Below, in pieces: positions 42,201-55,797 of a DNA stretch of 64,000 nt. Source of the stretch: Lactarius indigo (lineage: Eukaryota; Basidiomycota; Agaricomycetes; Russulales; Russulaceae); NCBI GenBank assembly GCA_025766275.1, contig JAFKAC010000012.1, forward strand, positions 496,001 through 560,000, given 5' to 3'. The number at the start of each line of letters is the position of its first letter. Position 1 is the first letter of the stretch. Below the pieces are notes generated by a model. That model worked only from the letters and a program-made list of their open reading frames with translations. It did not search any database and was not told the origin of the DNA. The translations under genes and the position numbers were made by a program.

Positions 42201-43947
42201 GGACTCGTTCGTACTTATCGAGGTAAAGTTCCCGCGTTCTCTGCACCAAGCAAGCGGGGCCGTGCACCCGACCCTTTCGTACCTGTTCTCAATACGTCTT
42301 CGTACACAGGCGCTCTTCCCGAAGAACCGAAACAGATGGAAAAAGTACTCCAGTTGGGAACCGGAGCAGAAGAGCGGCAGTAAGGATGCCGACCCGAGAT
42401 TCCCACAGGACGTTAGCGTCAAGAAAGGTTATTCCTGGAGCGAGCAGCTCGCCATCGCTATGGCCGCCCTCCAGGAGGCGGGCCAAGGCGAACTCATCGA
42501 ATGGGTGAAGGAGGTCAGTGTCTCCGTCTGGTCTGCATGCGAGCAGGGATTAATCGGAGCTCAAATAATAGACCCTGATCATCGTTATCGCGCTACGGCG
42601 ACGCACTGTGGAGCGAACCAGTGACGCCGCGTCTGACGACGAGGAAGCGAATGTAGCCCTTGATGAGGCTCAAGTTAAAACAACAGATTATGGTATGTTC
42701 TGTTTAGAACGGCTAGTCGAAGGAATCTTCGTTTTTTTCTGAAGGCGATGTGCGCAGTGATCCCATTCACCACCGACGCTCAGGCGAACGCAGCGACGAA
42801 GAACCCGCAGCTGAAACTGATGTTTCGGCTAGTGCACTGTCATGTTCGAGACGAAGGTGAGCTGGGATCTTCCTTTCGTTTTAGTGTTGTAAATGGAAGG
42901 ATAATTGGTGTTTTGTTCTAATCTTCCTGTGCTTCCCCTCCCCCGCGGCAATTTGCGTCTGATTCTTCCCCCGTTGCGCGCGCATGGCCCAGATGCGGAC
43001 GAACTCGAGTGGTACATTCCTGCGGGCATCGGCCTGCCCGATCTACGGCGGGCCCTCGCAGTCATCGAACAGTTCGAAAAAACTCCACTCGACCTCGGAG
43101 GGAAGCGCCCCTCGCAGCTACTGCGCAAGAAGCGCCGCAATCGTCGACGGCAGCGGCAGCGGCCGCGCCACACGAGCGCGGACTCGGAAGAAGGAAGTAA
43201 CAACAACAACAGCGAGGACGAAGATGAGGACAACCCACAGCCGAGCAAGGCACGTACTGCGCGCGCTACGCGAGCGCGAGGCGTACAAATCGGCACAGTT
43301 TATCGAGGATAGTGATGAAGAGTACGGGCGCGACATCGATCAGTTCTTCGTGCACGAAGCTGCGCTGCGCGAGCGCACAGCGCTTGCGGCCGTCGATAGT
43401 GCGCTGGGCACTGGCACGATGCGGGCGTCGGGCACAAAGAAACGCCGTCGTCCGCGGGGACGCACTACTGCTGCTGCTGCTGCTGCTACGACTAGTGATG
43501 TGGGAGACGGAGATGATTCGACGCGGGATGCTAAACGTAGGGCCGTGCTGGTGCCGTCCCAGCGCGCCGGCGGCGGCGACAGTAGTGCCCAGTCAGAATC
43601 AGGAGTTCGATGCGTCAGAAGATGCCGAACAGCCGACATCAGCGCCACAAGAGCGCCATCCACCCAAAGCGCGACCACGATATCGGGGTGCGACGACGAT
43701 GATTGGCAAAGGGGGACAGACAGCGTTCCTTGTCCCTGACGATAAAGACGTCTCTTCGTCCACGCTGGACGTTGGAGACCAGGGCAGCAGGAACGGAAGC
43801 GGTGGCGTGCCAGTGGTAGTGTCAGCAGACGCTGTGAATGATCTCGAGAGCACTGTCTCTGGTGGCGAAGCTGGGTCCAATGGGAGCAGCATCGGGGGCG
43901 GGCCTCGAAAGGGACGAGCGATCATCATCTCGGACGAGGACGAATAA
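39201..43947 (+). CDS. TOF1: Tof1/Timeless, replication fork protection protein (frame breaks present)
   Basis: This is the Tof1 (yeast) / Swi1 / Timeless homologue, which with Csm3 travels with the replisome and supports checkpoint signalling at stalled forks. Exon 1 holds the conserved N-terminus: ILEPAILNVVNALGGYE, YRLGDEAHGCLKDLKRFW, VLPNDLVPILLETAGKG, NTLVLEIFYLLFRGIRP. Later exons contain EDKRRRDFARNAPSRHSRFG, RPKITEKDHLRLLFVTKW, ERGWIVWVLKRM, the C-terminal FTTDAQANAATKNPQLKL and DADELEWYIPAGI segments, an acidic-basic tail (YKSAQFIEDSDEEYG) and a terminal ISDEDE. Introns of ~50-110 nt are in phase. Four places change frame without an intron: about 39420, 39897, 43245-43275 and 43575-43600. 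The first two lie in highly conserved sequence. Either the assembly has indels or the allele is damaged. Confidence 0.88.
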
Positions 43948-46618
43948 GCCGCGGCGCGTGCACTCCGCGTGGGTTGAGGCGACCTAAGCTTGTTTTGGCG
44001 GAGTATCGGGGGGTTCGGACTGAAAATGGGACACGAACGCGCGAACGATACGGATGCCATTATGTTTTTGTAATTTCACGTGTGGTGTTATTACCTTGTT
44101 GACTTGAATGAATTGGGGTCACGGAGGGCGTGTGTGTGTGTGGGCAAGGCACGTTTGGGCGATGTGTGTGCCACGTATTGGCTGTGGTATAATTGCCGCT
44201 TATTGTACCCGCGCAGTTTGCTCTCCTCCCTCCGTTCACCTAGTTTCACTCGAATCCTCTCTCAGAGAGAAAGAACCAGTGCTTGAAGGGACATCTGCAC
44301 AGGTCGAACCAGGCAGGACCCCTGCTGGTTTGTTCGCAGAAATCACAAAAGAAAAAACTCGGCGGTGAAAGGTCGGCTTCTAAACCTAACCGAACTGACT
44401 CCGGGCTTGCAGTAATGACAATGACACCACCTCCCTCTTGTTTTCCCACCCACGCAATTCCCTGATCGGCCCTTGCTGCCCGGCCTCTTCACCCATACTG
44501 GCAACTACCGCAACTCACTCACACACGTACGCACACACACACACACAGTCTGTTTCTCATTCTCGACACTTCTTCTCGTCAGTCCATCGACACCACACCT
44601 TGACCTCATGGTACGCGCAGTTTCCTAGGGAGACACAGATGTAAGGGGGGGGAGGGGAAATGGGAGAGAGTGGGATAGTACACGATGACGGGACTCTCAG
44701 AAGTCAAAGAAGGGGAAGAGAAATGCCACCGTTTCGAAACCTGATTACCTAGAGGAGTAAACGATGATCAAGTGAAAGAGGGAAATATATATGAAATGTG
44801 TGGCATGGCGCGGCAAAAGGGCATCGCTATTCACTTTTTTTTTGTATTTACTCTCACTTTACTCTGATGGAACGCAATCATATGCTACGACCGGGGATCC
44901 CCGAGCTGCAAGGGAATCTGTTTCCCGCACCGCGAGCGAAGTGCAGACGTCCGGCAAGCTTCCGGGCGCAAAACTGGGTATTTCCGAATTTCCCTTTCGC
45001 CCCTTCTTTGTCTCCCTCTCTCTGTCGTCTGTCTATCCTGTCCTAGTCTTCCCTCCCTCACACACCCCCTCCCTTCCCCCCTCCCCTCTCTTCACCCCTC
45101 TCCCCGGTTTTCTTTTAATGTTGCGTAGATCCAAATAACCCGATCGTGTCGCCCTTGTAGCCTCTACCCTCCCCAGTTCCTGTCCTATCTCCCTTCCAAG
45201 TCGCCGTCACTCCAAAATGGATAAGCCCTGAGCACGTTGGGCGCCGTTGTCTGCCTGCAGAGAAAAAAAACCGAAAGGCGCAAATTCGATCGCATTTCAT
45301 TCGACTTCCCACCCCCCTCCCCTTCCCTTCCATCCCATCGTCCGAACTTATTTGTCTCTTTTTTGTTTTGTTTTGTTTTTCATATGTGGGCCACCGGATG
45401 AGGATTGCGCCCCGTCGACACAAAGCATGGTTCTTATAATGTGATAGTAGTGATGACCCTTTGAGACGCAGGGTCATAGCCTCCTCAAGGGGGAATGATA
45501 TCATCATCGATTCAATAACGCTGTTTTATTCCTCGTTCACATTCAGGCCGGTCGGATAAGATGACGCCAAAGCGAGGTCGTTGAGGCGGTGTGTGTGCCA
45601 AACCCTAAAGGATGAACTACTACACGCGTCTACGGCGCGGGGCTGATAAGGACGAGCCACGCATGTAAGTACGTATTGAACGCATAGGGATTCTGGGCGC
45701 AAAGAAGCCTTTCAGGCGAGGGCAGGCAATAAAAAAAAAAAAAACAAGGAATGAGGCAGATGATTGATAGAGCCCGGGGCAAAGGCACGACAGCTCAGGC
45801 GAGGATGGGGTCGAACGACCCGCTCAGCTGACGGCGGCAAAGAGCGACGAAAGAAAATAAGGAAGGTGCGGCCCAAGACCTGTCACTGTCGCAAACCGCC
45901 GCCGAACAAGGCAGGCGCCCAGTCAGGGGAAGGAAGGAGGATCTCGGACTGAAAGTGGCGTATGGAACGCAGGCAGGGCCCCAACCGGGTCTTGTCAAGA
46001 TCTGGCGAGTTGTGACCGCTTGAATGGCGGTCTCTTCACGGTCACTCTGTTGCAAGCCTGAGGGGAGGACTGAACCAGTCGATAATTAATAATGATAAAT
46101 TTCCCACGGACGATCGGGAGGGAGGGAGTAGAGAATCATCATCTCGTCATTAGACGTGAGGGTCTGTAGATGAAACTAATCGTACTGGTGAACGAGTGAA
46201 CTGAACGAAGGGAGGGGGGACTCTGGGAGGAAGCCGCGGCGGAGAGAACACAGATTGACTGGAAAGCGGAAGCATTATTCGAACGACAACAACAAAAAAT
46301 AAGAAATGGAAATTGAAAAGAGGGTTGAGCTTGGGTGGAGAGTTGCGGGGTTGTTCGGCTGACAAAACCGAGCGAGAATGCCGGTTTGAAAATAAGAGTG
46401 TTGAAATTTAAAATATAAAATAAAATTCCGTGCAAGATTTGAATAAGTTCAGATCCTTCTCGTATGCACTCGTTTTTATAAAATCCCGCCTCGAACCAGT
46501 CTCTCTCTCCTCGGTCTAACCAAGTCTCCTCCTTTGGATTCAGCTTCACCTCCACTCAATACACGTCCACCCCCCCTTCGTCTCTGCGTCACCGTCCCTC
46601 ACCACTCTCTCCCACTCA
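43948..46618. other. Long intergenic region, pyrimidine-rich, no gene recognised
   Basis: About 2.7 kb with CT-rich stretches (44990-45115, 45300-45320), a CA run (44518-44547) and A/T homopolymers. No conserved frame was found. The right part, with CT-rich sequence up to 46615, is a likely core promoter and 5' UTR for the bZIP gene. Confidence 0.5.
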
Positions 46619-47850
46619 ATGGCTCAGTCAACAACTTCCTCGGCCGACCGTCCTGAGCGGAGTCGCAACGCGAAGGCACAAGCGAGACATCGCGCAAAAC
46701 GAAAGGCCTACATCGAACAAGTAAGCCAGCCTCGGAGGAGCCGCTCGACCCCCTCCAGCTCACGTCTCTTTGTGTACCTACCTAGCTCGAGCAGACCGTG
46801 ACCAAGCTCCAAACCGCGCTCGCTCTCTCTCCAGAACAGGTCGCCGCGCTACCACCACCGACCCTGCGCATCCGCCAGCTCGAACAAGAAAACTCCAAGT
46901 TGCTCCGCGAGAACGACGAACTGCGACGTCAACTACACATGCAGACCAGACGGCCATCCCTTATGACGGACCCGCACTTTGACATGGCCCGTCGCGGCTC
47001 CTTCCACTCGTCCGTCTCTGCGGACTACCCCGATCGCGACCTCAAAAGGCGACGCATGTCGCAGAACTGTTGACGAAGTATATCTGGTAATTGTTATTTT
47101 TCTTTTACATAGCGCGTTACCTTTTTGTTAAAGTGAGTGCTTTACAGAGCCCCAGTCAGACTCCGAGTCCGCCAACGTCAGAGGCGCTCGCGCGTCCATC
47201 GAACTTTTCGCCACCGCCACTGTCACACGGCGGCTATCTGCCCTCGTCGAGCACCAACACGTCGGCGTACTCAAGCCCGGGCCTCAACTCGTCCAACTCG
47301 ATGCTCTCCTCGGGTCTGCAGAACGGCCCAGTGAGCTATCAGCTCCCGGCGATGAGCACGCCTAGCTCTACCTCAACGCCCACGTCGTATTCGGCAAGTA
47401 CTTCCTTTCCATGACGGGCCGGTTGAGCTCCTAGCGAGACTGTGCGCCTTATCGAGCTCTGGATCCTAGTGACGTTCGTCATCGACAGCAGCCCGGTCAT
47501 GAGAATCCGTCTTCTCATTCGCTCGTTGGTGGCCACGGGCTGTCGTCCACACGGTCGTTACCGTCTGTCATTCACCAAGCTTCGGGCCACCACAGTTTGT
47601 CTGGTGCCTCCCAATACCCATCCTCCCATTACGACAGTGTAAAAGTAGAAGAAGACTACATGGTGAGTTGCCCCCTCCCCGACTGTTTCCATTCAAAGGA
47701 CTGAATTGTTGGTTCTTACAGTCACCGACGCAGGAATCGTCGCAGAACATGTCATATTCCCCAGTCCACTCGTTTAGCCATCACCCACATCAAGCCGAAT
47801 TGAGCTCTTGGCACAGTTACTCAGCGGATCGCACCCAGATCCATCCCTAG
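46619..47850 (+). CDS. bZIP transcription factor (one frame break)
   Basis: It starts MAQSTTSSADRPERSRNAKA. The basic region RNAKAQARHRAKRKAYIEQ is cut by an intron and continues LEQTVTKLQTALALSPEQV, then a second leucine-rich helix RIRQLEQENSKLLRENDELR, giving a bZIP of the basidiomycete type. The rest is Ser/Pro-rich and disordered, with exons joined as YSA|TLDPSDVRHRQQP and EEDYM|SPTQESSQNM, ending at 47850. At 47068-47073 (AACTGTTGACG) the frame meets TGA. Ignoring one T both removes the stop and restores phase at the next GTAATT donor, so this is a one-base insertion or assembly error. The regulatory target is unknown. Confidence 0.8.
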
Positions 47851-49696
47851 ATTTGACTCGGGAATTGCCAGTTTATATTCGCGCGTTTCGTGCGTACATG
47901 ACGGAGCGCCTTGCTGAATTCCTTAGAATGGGACGTTCTTCGATGACGCCATGCTGTCGGTTCGCTCGCTCGCTTGTTCCGCTTGTGCTCTCCTTCCTCT
48001 CTCTCCCTCTGTCGCATTTTACTTTTTTGTGTATATCTCTATTGGTTTATCATTTGCCACCCCCAACCGGTGTAACAATATCAGCCTATTCAGCGCTCCA
48101 TCTCTTTTTGTAATCTTATTGATTCGTCCGTGTGCCGCCCCCCCCTCAACTATGCCCTGCCTTTTGCCCTGCCACCAGGTTCAAGTTCGCCCGTGGGACA
48201 ATGTGTACCGAACGCCCGAGGATCAATCACTTTACTTATCTTCAAACCTGTTCGCTTGCAATTTGGAGTCGCAGTGCTTTTCCCCTTGGCGCTTGCCGTC
48301 CCCTTCCCACCATCACGCGGACCAATCGTTCCGGAAGTCTCTTCCTTCCCCCAGTTGGCCCTCGGGTGAGTCGGACAGGGAAGAACTCAGAGAGACAGAA
48401 GGGGGAAAACGGGACACGCGGGACAAAACACGCCCACCCCACTCTGAAGTGCCGTTTTACGCCAAATTATACGATTGCTGCTTCTTTTCCCCTTTCTTTT
48501 GAGAGTGATTAGGCGCCTGCCTACTACAGAGACTTGTAGGTATGGATGAGTGCGTGTGTGTGCGTGTGTGTTCACACCGGAACCGGTGCGATCCTTCTCG
48601 GAATGGATCTGCCCGTTACGTCGGCAAGGCCGTCGGGGTTTCGTTGCGTGTGGGTGGTGGGCCCGCGGGGTGTTGGCTGCTTTTCGCCTTTTCGCCCTCA
48701 GCAACGCAGACAAGGGAGGTACGCGCGTGCGTGTGTGCGTGCGTGCATCGGAAGCTAGGAAGCCACGAGTAAAGGCTGCGCATGGATGCAATTACCGGTG
48801 CTGCGGATAATTTGTGCCTCTCTCGTCCTGGAACCATACGTTTCTTTCCCTTTGAGACCTAAAACTCTCTGCCACCTGCCTGTGAGGTGCATTACAGACG
48901 GCGATTATGTAAAGAAAGCGAGTATTGTTGAATAAGTTTTGCGGCCTCCCTGCACTGGCACGACTTTTTGAAAGGGTGCCTGCGATATGATTCGCTCTGA
49001 TGCGATCTGAGGAGAGAAATCCAGGGTCCACGGTAATTGAATGCAATGTAGTCCAATTGACAGCGACGACCTGTTTTCATGTTGCTTGACTGCGTTTCAA
49101 TATTGATGGACATTTATTCGAAGGATTTTCAGAGGCACACAACCATCAATTCCGTCCTCTGTAAGGCACACAGAGAGATATTATTTCGAATCCTATTTCT
49201 TGCATGTCCTGCACTTGCCATGGAACGCTTGGGTTAATTGGATAGGCCGGGAGGGGACAACTCGTGTGAGTTGTCACATTCGTCCATCCCATGTGGGTCT
49301 CGGCCGTCTGCCTGGCCACCCGGCAATTTATCTCCCACGTGCCCCCGTTCAGCTGTACCGTCAATGCCAAAGGGTCAAAGCCCCATTGTACCCACTGATC
49401 CGCGAGGCAAGACTTCGTGGCTCAGCCCCAAACCCACTTACATCATCCCCAATTGAACAACAGGCTCGTCTCGGCTCTCGACCTGCCTGCCTTGTGGCAT
49501 GTCTCAGTCGGTGGCTTTTGCGAAGCGACAGGACACGAACCACAGTTTTATTGTACCGCATGACACGGACACAGGAGTGAGAGAGCACCTTTTTTTTTTA
49601 AGTGACCGAGGCCTTTCTTTCTTCCGTGAAAAACACGCCCGCCCTGCAAAACGGGATCGACCATTCATTTCATTACCACAGGCGACAGCTCCACCG
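47851..49696. other. Intergenic region, no gene recognised
   Basis: About 1.85 kb with GT/TGTG-rich patches (48544-48570 and 48722-48750). No conserved coding sequence was seen. The right end serves as the upstream region of the transaldolase-family gene. Confidence 0.5.
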
Positions 49697-51720
49697 ATGC
49701 CCCTCTCGACCCGCCATGGGAAAAAAGATCGCAGGACGATCGACGACCTCGCCAACAATCCTTCTCAGCCCGTGCCCGGCCCTGCGCTTGTGCAACGCCC
49801 CTCAAAGGCCTCGAAGCGCACGCGCGACGAGCACGAACCGCGCCGCCGGCGCCCATTTCTTTTCGAAACGCTACGGGCCTCGCTTCTTACCCGCATTGTC
49901 GCCGACACGCTAGACTGGGATGGTAAGCTCTAACTTTACTTTTCGCGACACCCCTCCAATATGCCCAGGCGGGTGAAGTGAAAGAGTAATTAAGACAATC
50001 TGACATGCAGGATCTTTTTTTATTTTTATTTTGTTAAACATTTTGAACCGAATAGCGCTTATGCACTACGACTTCGATGCCACCGTCCTGTCACTCGATA
50101 CCGTCTACAAGGCCCTGAACCACGACAGGGAGACTTACTACCTCCTCTGGATTGCTGTGCGCAAGGTACTAGCAGAGGAATCTAGTCCCGATCTCACGTA
50201 GATACACCCAAATCTCTTCGTGTGCCTGTGTAATGGGTGACTGATGACCACATGACATTGTCAGGCGGGTCTGTGGCAACAACGTCAGTGGCTGCAACAA
50301 ATACCAGAGAAACGCGTCTTTTGGAATGAGCTCCTGGACGCTGTGCTGGAACAATTCGTGAGGGCACTATTATCCTGTGCCTTCACCGCCGACAGCTCCA
50401 ACGACCTGACCCATTTACCTTTTTTTGTTACCTTTTTTTCACACGCACGCAAAACTCCCTACTATCATAGCTGGCGGAGCTAGGAAGCGCGCTCCTAGAA
50501 TTTGTCGATGGCACGCACTGCACGGTACTCGATCCCCGCGAGCACAGCGGTGACCATTACGTGCTCCTCGCAAAGGCACGCAGCCTCATCGCCCGTTTCG
50601 AGAAGCTCGGCAGGGACCGGAGCACGATTATGGTGGCGGTAAGTCAGAACCCCTCGCCGCGCGTGACAACATGCCCTCTCAGTCTCTTGCGAACTACTTT
50701 TCTTAATTTAGATCCCTGCAACGGAGGCGGGCATTGCAGCTGCAGCGAGCCTGCAGCGCGAGGACGGGATCAACGTAAACTTAACTTCCGTGTCTGGCGT
50801 GGTGCATGCGGCCGCGTGTGCGCAGGCGGGCGCGGCAGCGGTAACCATGTCGATTGCAGCGGTCAGTTTTGTCAGAGTTGAACTTCTCTTCACATTGCCC
50901 GCGCACGCACGCGCGAGAAGACCGCGTTCTATTGCTATGCTACAGCCCCGCTCATATACTGATTTTCTTCTCTATAGAATCGCGACTGGCATCGCGATCG
51001 GGGCAGGACTTACCGTGGGGTCCCTTGCCTCGAAGAAAACACCGGAGCGGGCCCCGATGACGCGATAGGAGACGCACAGACAATCGCCGCGTACTTCCAG
51101 CAACACGGTATATTCTCTACCCAGCTCCTTGCCTGCAAGATAGCTCATGTACGCCCGGTCTCCCCCCCTTATGTCGTTTGGGTTGTTTCATGACGAACCG
51201 TAACTGCAGGTGGACGACGCGTGCTCGCTGGCCGCGCTCGGTGCGCTGAGCTTTGACGCAGATCAGGCAGGGGCGGCGGAGTGGTACGACGGCTATCCCA
51301 ACGTGCCGCGCACGATACCAGACTCCGCCACGCGCCGCGCCGCCTCGTTTCCCTCTCCGCTGCCGCCGCTGGACCCGGACCCAGACGAGCGCGGCCGCGC
51401 CAGGAACGTCCAGCGCACGCTGGAACGCATGGACTGCCGAGGCGCTCAGCGCGTACAGCGCGATCGTGTACGCTGCGTTGGGCAGCGACCGAGCGGCCAT
51501 GTCGCTAATCGCGGATATCGCGAAGCGCGAGATCGACTGGCAGCTCGCGCTCCTCCGGCCCATGTACACCGTCGCTCTGCGCCGCCCGGCACCGCAGCAG
51601 AGTGCCACAGTAGCAGAAGCAGAAGCGGCGGCGGCGGACAAGGTTGCGCAGCCGTGGCCACGGGATTTGAAGAGGAAGAGGACGACTGTGCCGCGCGCCC
51701 GAGGCGCTGCGCGTGCCTGA
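49697..51720 (+). CDS. Transaldolase-family protein lacking the usual Schiff-base lysine
   Basis: It starts MPLSTRHGKKDRRTIDD, with a basic N-terminal extension, then the barrel: TRIVADTLDWD, ALMHYDFDATVLSLDTVYKA, CTVLDPREHSGDHYVLL, ARSLIARFEKLGRDRSTIM, IPATEAGIAAAASLQREDG, INVNLTSVSGVVHAAACAQA, GAAAVTMSIAA. This pattern (TVLDPR ... KIPAT ... INVNLT) is that of transaldolases, which transfer a dihydroxyacetone unit in the pentose phosphate pathway through a lysine just before IPAT. Here that position reads MVA|IPAT, with Ala at an exon end, so catalysis by the standard mechanism is doubtful. A frame change at about 51411-51422 separates VDDACSLAALGALSF from RWNAWTAEALSAYSAIV. Five or more introns are in phase. 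A regulatory or altered-substrate role is possible. Confidence 0.7.
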
Positions 51721-54446
51721 TGCTCATTCGCCCCGGAAGCGGACCAAGTTGGCTTCTGGGGCATACTGCTGCACCGTTCTAGACAGATCCGAGACGACGA
51801 CGAATCCGCCGGCAGACTCCCAAAATGAGGAAGCGGACGAGGGAGGAGAAAGGGGGGGTGAAGATGCACCGACTCGCAGCGGTCGTCTGTGGCAGCGTCT
51901 CGCGCCGGCAGGCGAGCGCAACGAGGAGGGTAGTACAGCACCCGTGGAGCACGCGCGTGAAGAGGTCCCTGAATTTGGCCTTGCAGGTGTGCCAGTGAGG
52001 TCGTGTGATGGGTGGTGAGGAGCGCCGCAAACGGAGAGAGAACACCGCACTGCGACTCGGACCCAGCGCAGTTCGAACCACATGCTCGAACGGCGAGCTT
52101 GATTGAGCCCGGCCACCCGTGACGATCGTTCCTCTTCAGAATCCCGTGGAGGAAGTCGCTTCAGTTTAGTTTAGTTTAGTTTTGGTTTAGTTTAGATCCG
52201 GGGTCCTGGGTTTTGCCGGAGGAAGCAAAGTGCAAGTGCGCGGTGCGTGGGGAAAGTCTTGCGAAGATGTAAAATGTATGATAACTTACATTGAATGTGC
52301 TCGTCCCATCATATGGACAAATGCATCCGAAAATCGCGACCTGCCGCTACTGGGCCACATCATCCATCACTGGCCACCTGCATCTTATTTTCTTCTACCA
52401 TTCTCCTTCTCCTGCTCTCCAAGGTCCGCCACATCAGTCATGGCATGCGCCGCAAATGAGCTGTTTGAAAAAAAAAAAAAAAATGCGGGGTAGGGAGACC
52501 TGAGGCCAATGTGGTGCCTGCATCCCTTCATCATTTGCGGGCACAACATATTATCATTTCCAGTCGCTCCAGGGCTCCTTCTCATAGCACTACAATTGTG
52601 GATACAGGCTATCATGAGGCCTAGATCCGAACACTGGACTGCGAGCGGTTTCAATGGAATCAGCCAAACAGTGGAAAAACGCAATCTGATCCCAGAAAGA
52701 CAACGGCGAATAGCGCAGCTGGAAATTAAGGCTTCGCTGCAAAACGAGATAGCCAACTACAGGAGCTCATAGCGCGCGCCCTGGCGTCTACGGGCGCACA
52801 CCGTCGTCGCCTATCAATGCTAGGTTCTATTCTGTGAGGGGCCAGATTTCGAACAAATCGGGACTTTTTGCATTCACAAACGCTGTTCCATTTGCGGGAC
52901 CAGTAACCCCCGACACTGCCCAGAAGTGGAGATAATGCAGCCACTGCGAACCAGCGAAGAAGTTTAGCCACAACATCTTTCTTTCACCATGGAAGAAAGA
53001 AAGGAAAGGGCGGTATCGTTTCAGCCCCCAGATAGTTTTGCGTAGATTGAACGGCACTTCCACCGTCGGACGCTGGAGACGGAGACGGGCATAAAAGCCG
53101 CACCCCTTATTTGTCGCGAGGGGGGGCTTCGATACCAAGGGCCTACAATGCGACAAAGTCCAATTGCTTTGTGTTATTCGTTTTTTTTTTTTTTTTTTCT
53201 TTCTATTGTTGCTAGACGCGTCTAGCGGTTGTTACAATTGTCAATAGATCATATTAGTGAGTGTAATTGGGAGGCCCGAGGGAAAGGGATCACAAGTGCA
53301 GGGAAGCAGTCTATTAGCCGCCGATGATATGGTTGGCAAACAATGTACCATTCATCCGTTTTGGGAAGGCGTCGGTGGGGCACTGTAGCCAGTATTGATA
53401 AATGATGCGACGAAGTGCGCTTGACACGAGGCGTCAAGTCGTCATCTCCGGGGTCGCACGAGATATCGGATCCGAGGGCGCCGAGAGAGTGTAGCGATTG
53501 TCACAGGTCACTGGACCTGGGTCGGCAAAAAGCGTGCTCAAACGACGTAAGCCACGGTCGCAGGGCTGCGGCCGCGGTGAGCTAGCAAGAGAAGAGAAAT
53601 GGGTATAGGTAAGAGAATGACGGAGCTTGTTTAGGACTAGACATGCCGCATCAACATTCAATTCATTCTGTTTCGTGACGTCTTTGAGGGTAGGAATGCG
53701 CGCCAGGCCAAAGCCATAGGAGGAAGAAACCCCAACGGATCCGAAAAGGTCGGATGAGGGACCAATAATTTCACCTGACATCAAAAGGACACAGTTTGAC
53801 AATGTGCCCATCATGCCACATCGTCATCGAGCGAATCCAGGTGATGGACCCTACGAGTAGAAGTCGCCTCGACTACTCGGTCATGGGAAAAAAAGCAAGA
53901 GATAGATCAGCTACGTCGCCGGAGAATTGCGACGGGGAACTCCAATTTGTCAGGTCGTGCCCGGTCGGTCAGCCAAACGACTCGTCTTTGGTGGACGTGG
54001 AGGCCCCAACCTCTCGCAGCATATACTCGAAGGGGGTAAGAAGGCAACGTGCAGGACATGCGGTAACCTGCACTAGAAAGCTGTCCACATGCCTTTCTTT
54101 AGAGTCCCATAAAGTTGAGTGACCGGATAATAACCCTACGACCTCGAAATGGAAAGTTTTAGAGTCTCTCGTGACGTTTTCGAGACGAGTGGAATGCCCC
54201 GAAGTTCGAGTCGAGTTCGGGCCACAGCGGCGAGGCGAGGCGGTGGTGAACGTGGCGACTCGGAGTCCATGCGTGGGACTCCCCTATTGGTCATCTCCGA
54301 GCTTGCCAGCAGCGGTCGCTCTCTTGGCTGTTCACCGACACGGCTACGCCCACTAGCAAGTCATTGGGCCTGTCGCCCGCCCTTTCGAAGGAGCTAAAGT
54401 CCCTCTTTCATTTGCCGATCACGACTTCTTGGGATTCGCAGCGTAC
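51721..54446. other. Intergenic region, no gene recognised
   Basis: About 2.7 kb. It contains a TTTAG-type pentamer repeat (TTTAGTTTAGTTTAG, 52165-52195) and T and A homopolymers. Open stretches at 53434-53814 (minus) and 53796-54397 (plus) show no recognisable domain and no consistent exon structure, so I do not call a gene. Confidence 0.45.
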
Positions 54447-55797
54447 ATGAGCGTTCGCCTCGACTCTAATAATCCCGAGCTATACCGGGAACTCCTTGAC
54501 AAGTATGACACCTGGATGCTCGATTGTGACGGTGTGCTATGGCACGGTGACCGTCTCATAGACGGCGCCGTCCAAGTCCTCGAGATTCTTCGCAGCCATA
54601 GTACGTAACTACACAAGTTGTTCCCCCTCCAAGAGGTGTCGTACTCATCATCTTCTTCCTACCCTTCGCCTTCTCCGGCATTTGGCTAAATCTGCATTTC
54701 GATCCGATCCTTCGCCCTTGTTGCAGGAAAACGCGTCCTCTTCGTCACCAATAATGCGACCAAATCCAGGTCTAATTACAAGAAGAAGTTTGATGGATTG
54801 GGCATCGAGGCGCATGTTGTGCGTACTGTATCCCTTGCTTGCCTGCCGATGAATATACCGTCATTACTCGCCCTGCAGGACGAGGTCTTCGGATCTGCAT
54901 ACGCGGCTGCAGTTTACCTATCATCGGTGCTCAATTTTCCCAAGGATAAGAAGGTGTACGTGATTGGTATGTCAGGGCTCGAAGATGAACTTCGTAGCGA
55001 AGGCGTCTCTTTCATTGGTGGAACCGTGAGCAGAACCTCGTCACTTGGGTCCATCATCATCGGTCCAACGCGCATCTCATTCTCCGACGCAGGATCCCGC
55101 GGATAACACACTCTCTGCGCCTGGCGAAATACCACCAGACCCCTCCGTTGGCGCCGTGCTTATCGGTCTCGATACGTCCATTAACTACACGAAGCTGTCG
55201 CGCGCGTTCCGGTACCTCCATTCGAACCCTGAGTGTTTCTTTCTCGCCACCAATCAAGACTCTACGTTCCCATCGGAGAAGGGTCTGTTGCCCGGTGCAG
55301 GTGCCATCCTCGCTCCTCTCGTCACCGCGCTCGGTCCCAATCGACCAGTCACCGCGATCGGAAAACCGAGCAGCTTGATGTTGGACGCCATCAAAGCAAA
55401 GTACGTCCCAAACCCTGGCCCATTGTGTTACTTCCACGCCTGCTTTCGGCATGTTCGATTCGGCAGAACCTCTTTTTTTTTTTGTTGATCAGTGCTCTTC
55501 AACTTTCCCTTGGGGGGTTCTTATCTATTCGATTGCAGACACTAATTTTGACCCTCAACGCACGATCATGGTTGGCGACAGGCTGAACACCGACATACAG
55601 TTCGGTAAAAGTGGTGGTCTTGCAACGTTGTTGGTCTTGACTGGTGCGCGTCCTTCCCTTCTCTGCCCTTGATCGTCTGACCCCTGATCGGATGTGCAGG
55701 TATCACTTCAGAGGACGACCTGATGGGCCCCAATCCCTCGCCTATAGTTCCTAACTATGTCACCGCCTCGATTGGTGATCTTCGCAACGCCGTATAA
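54447..55797 (+). CDS. PHO13: PHO13-type HAD phosphatase (4-nitrophenylphosphatase / phosphoglycolate phosphatase)
   Basis: It starts [22 protein letters not shown] motifs are complete: motif [16 protein letters not shown] (Asp nucleophile and general acid), motif [19 protein letters not shown], motif III Lys in [15 protein letters not shown], and motif [23 protein letters not shown]. The C2-type cap contains [16 protein letters not shown] and [11 protein letters not shown]. Orthologues dephosphorylate 2-phosphoglycolate and other toxic glycolytic side products in the cytosol. Introns join as [26 protein letters not shown] and LTG|ITSEDD. At the intron before [10 protein letters not shown] (about 55539-55545) the phase is off by one base for all plausible splice sites. 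The stop is at 55795-55797. Confidence 0.88.
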
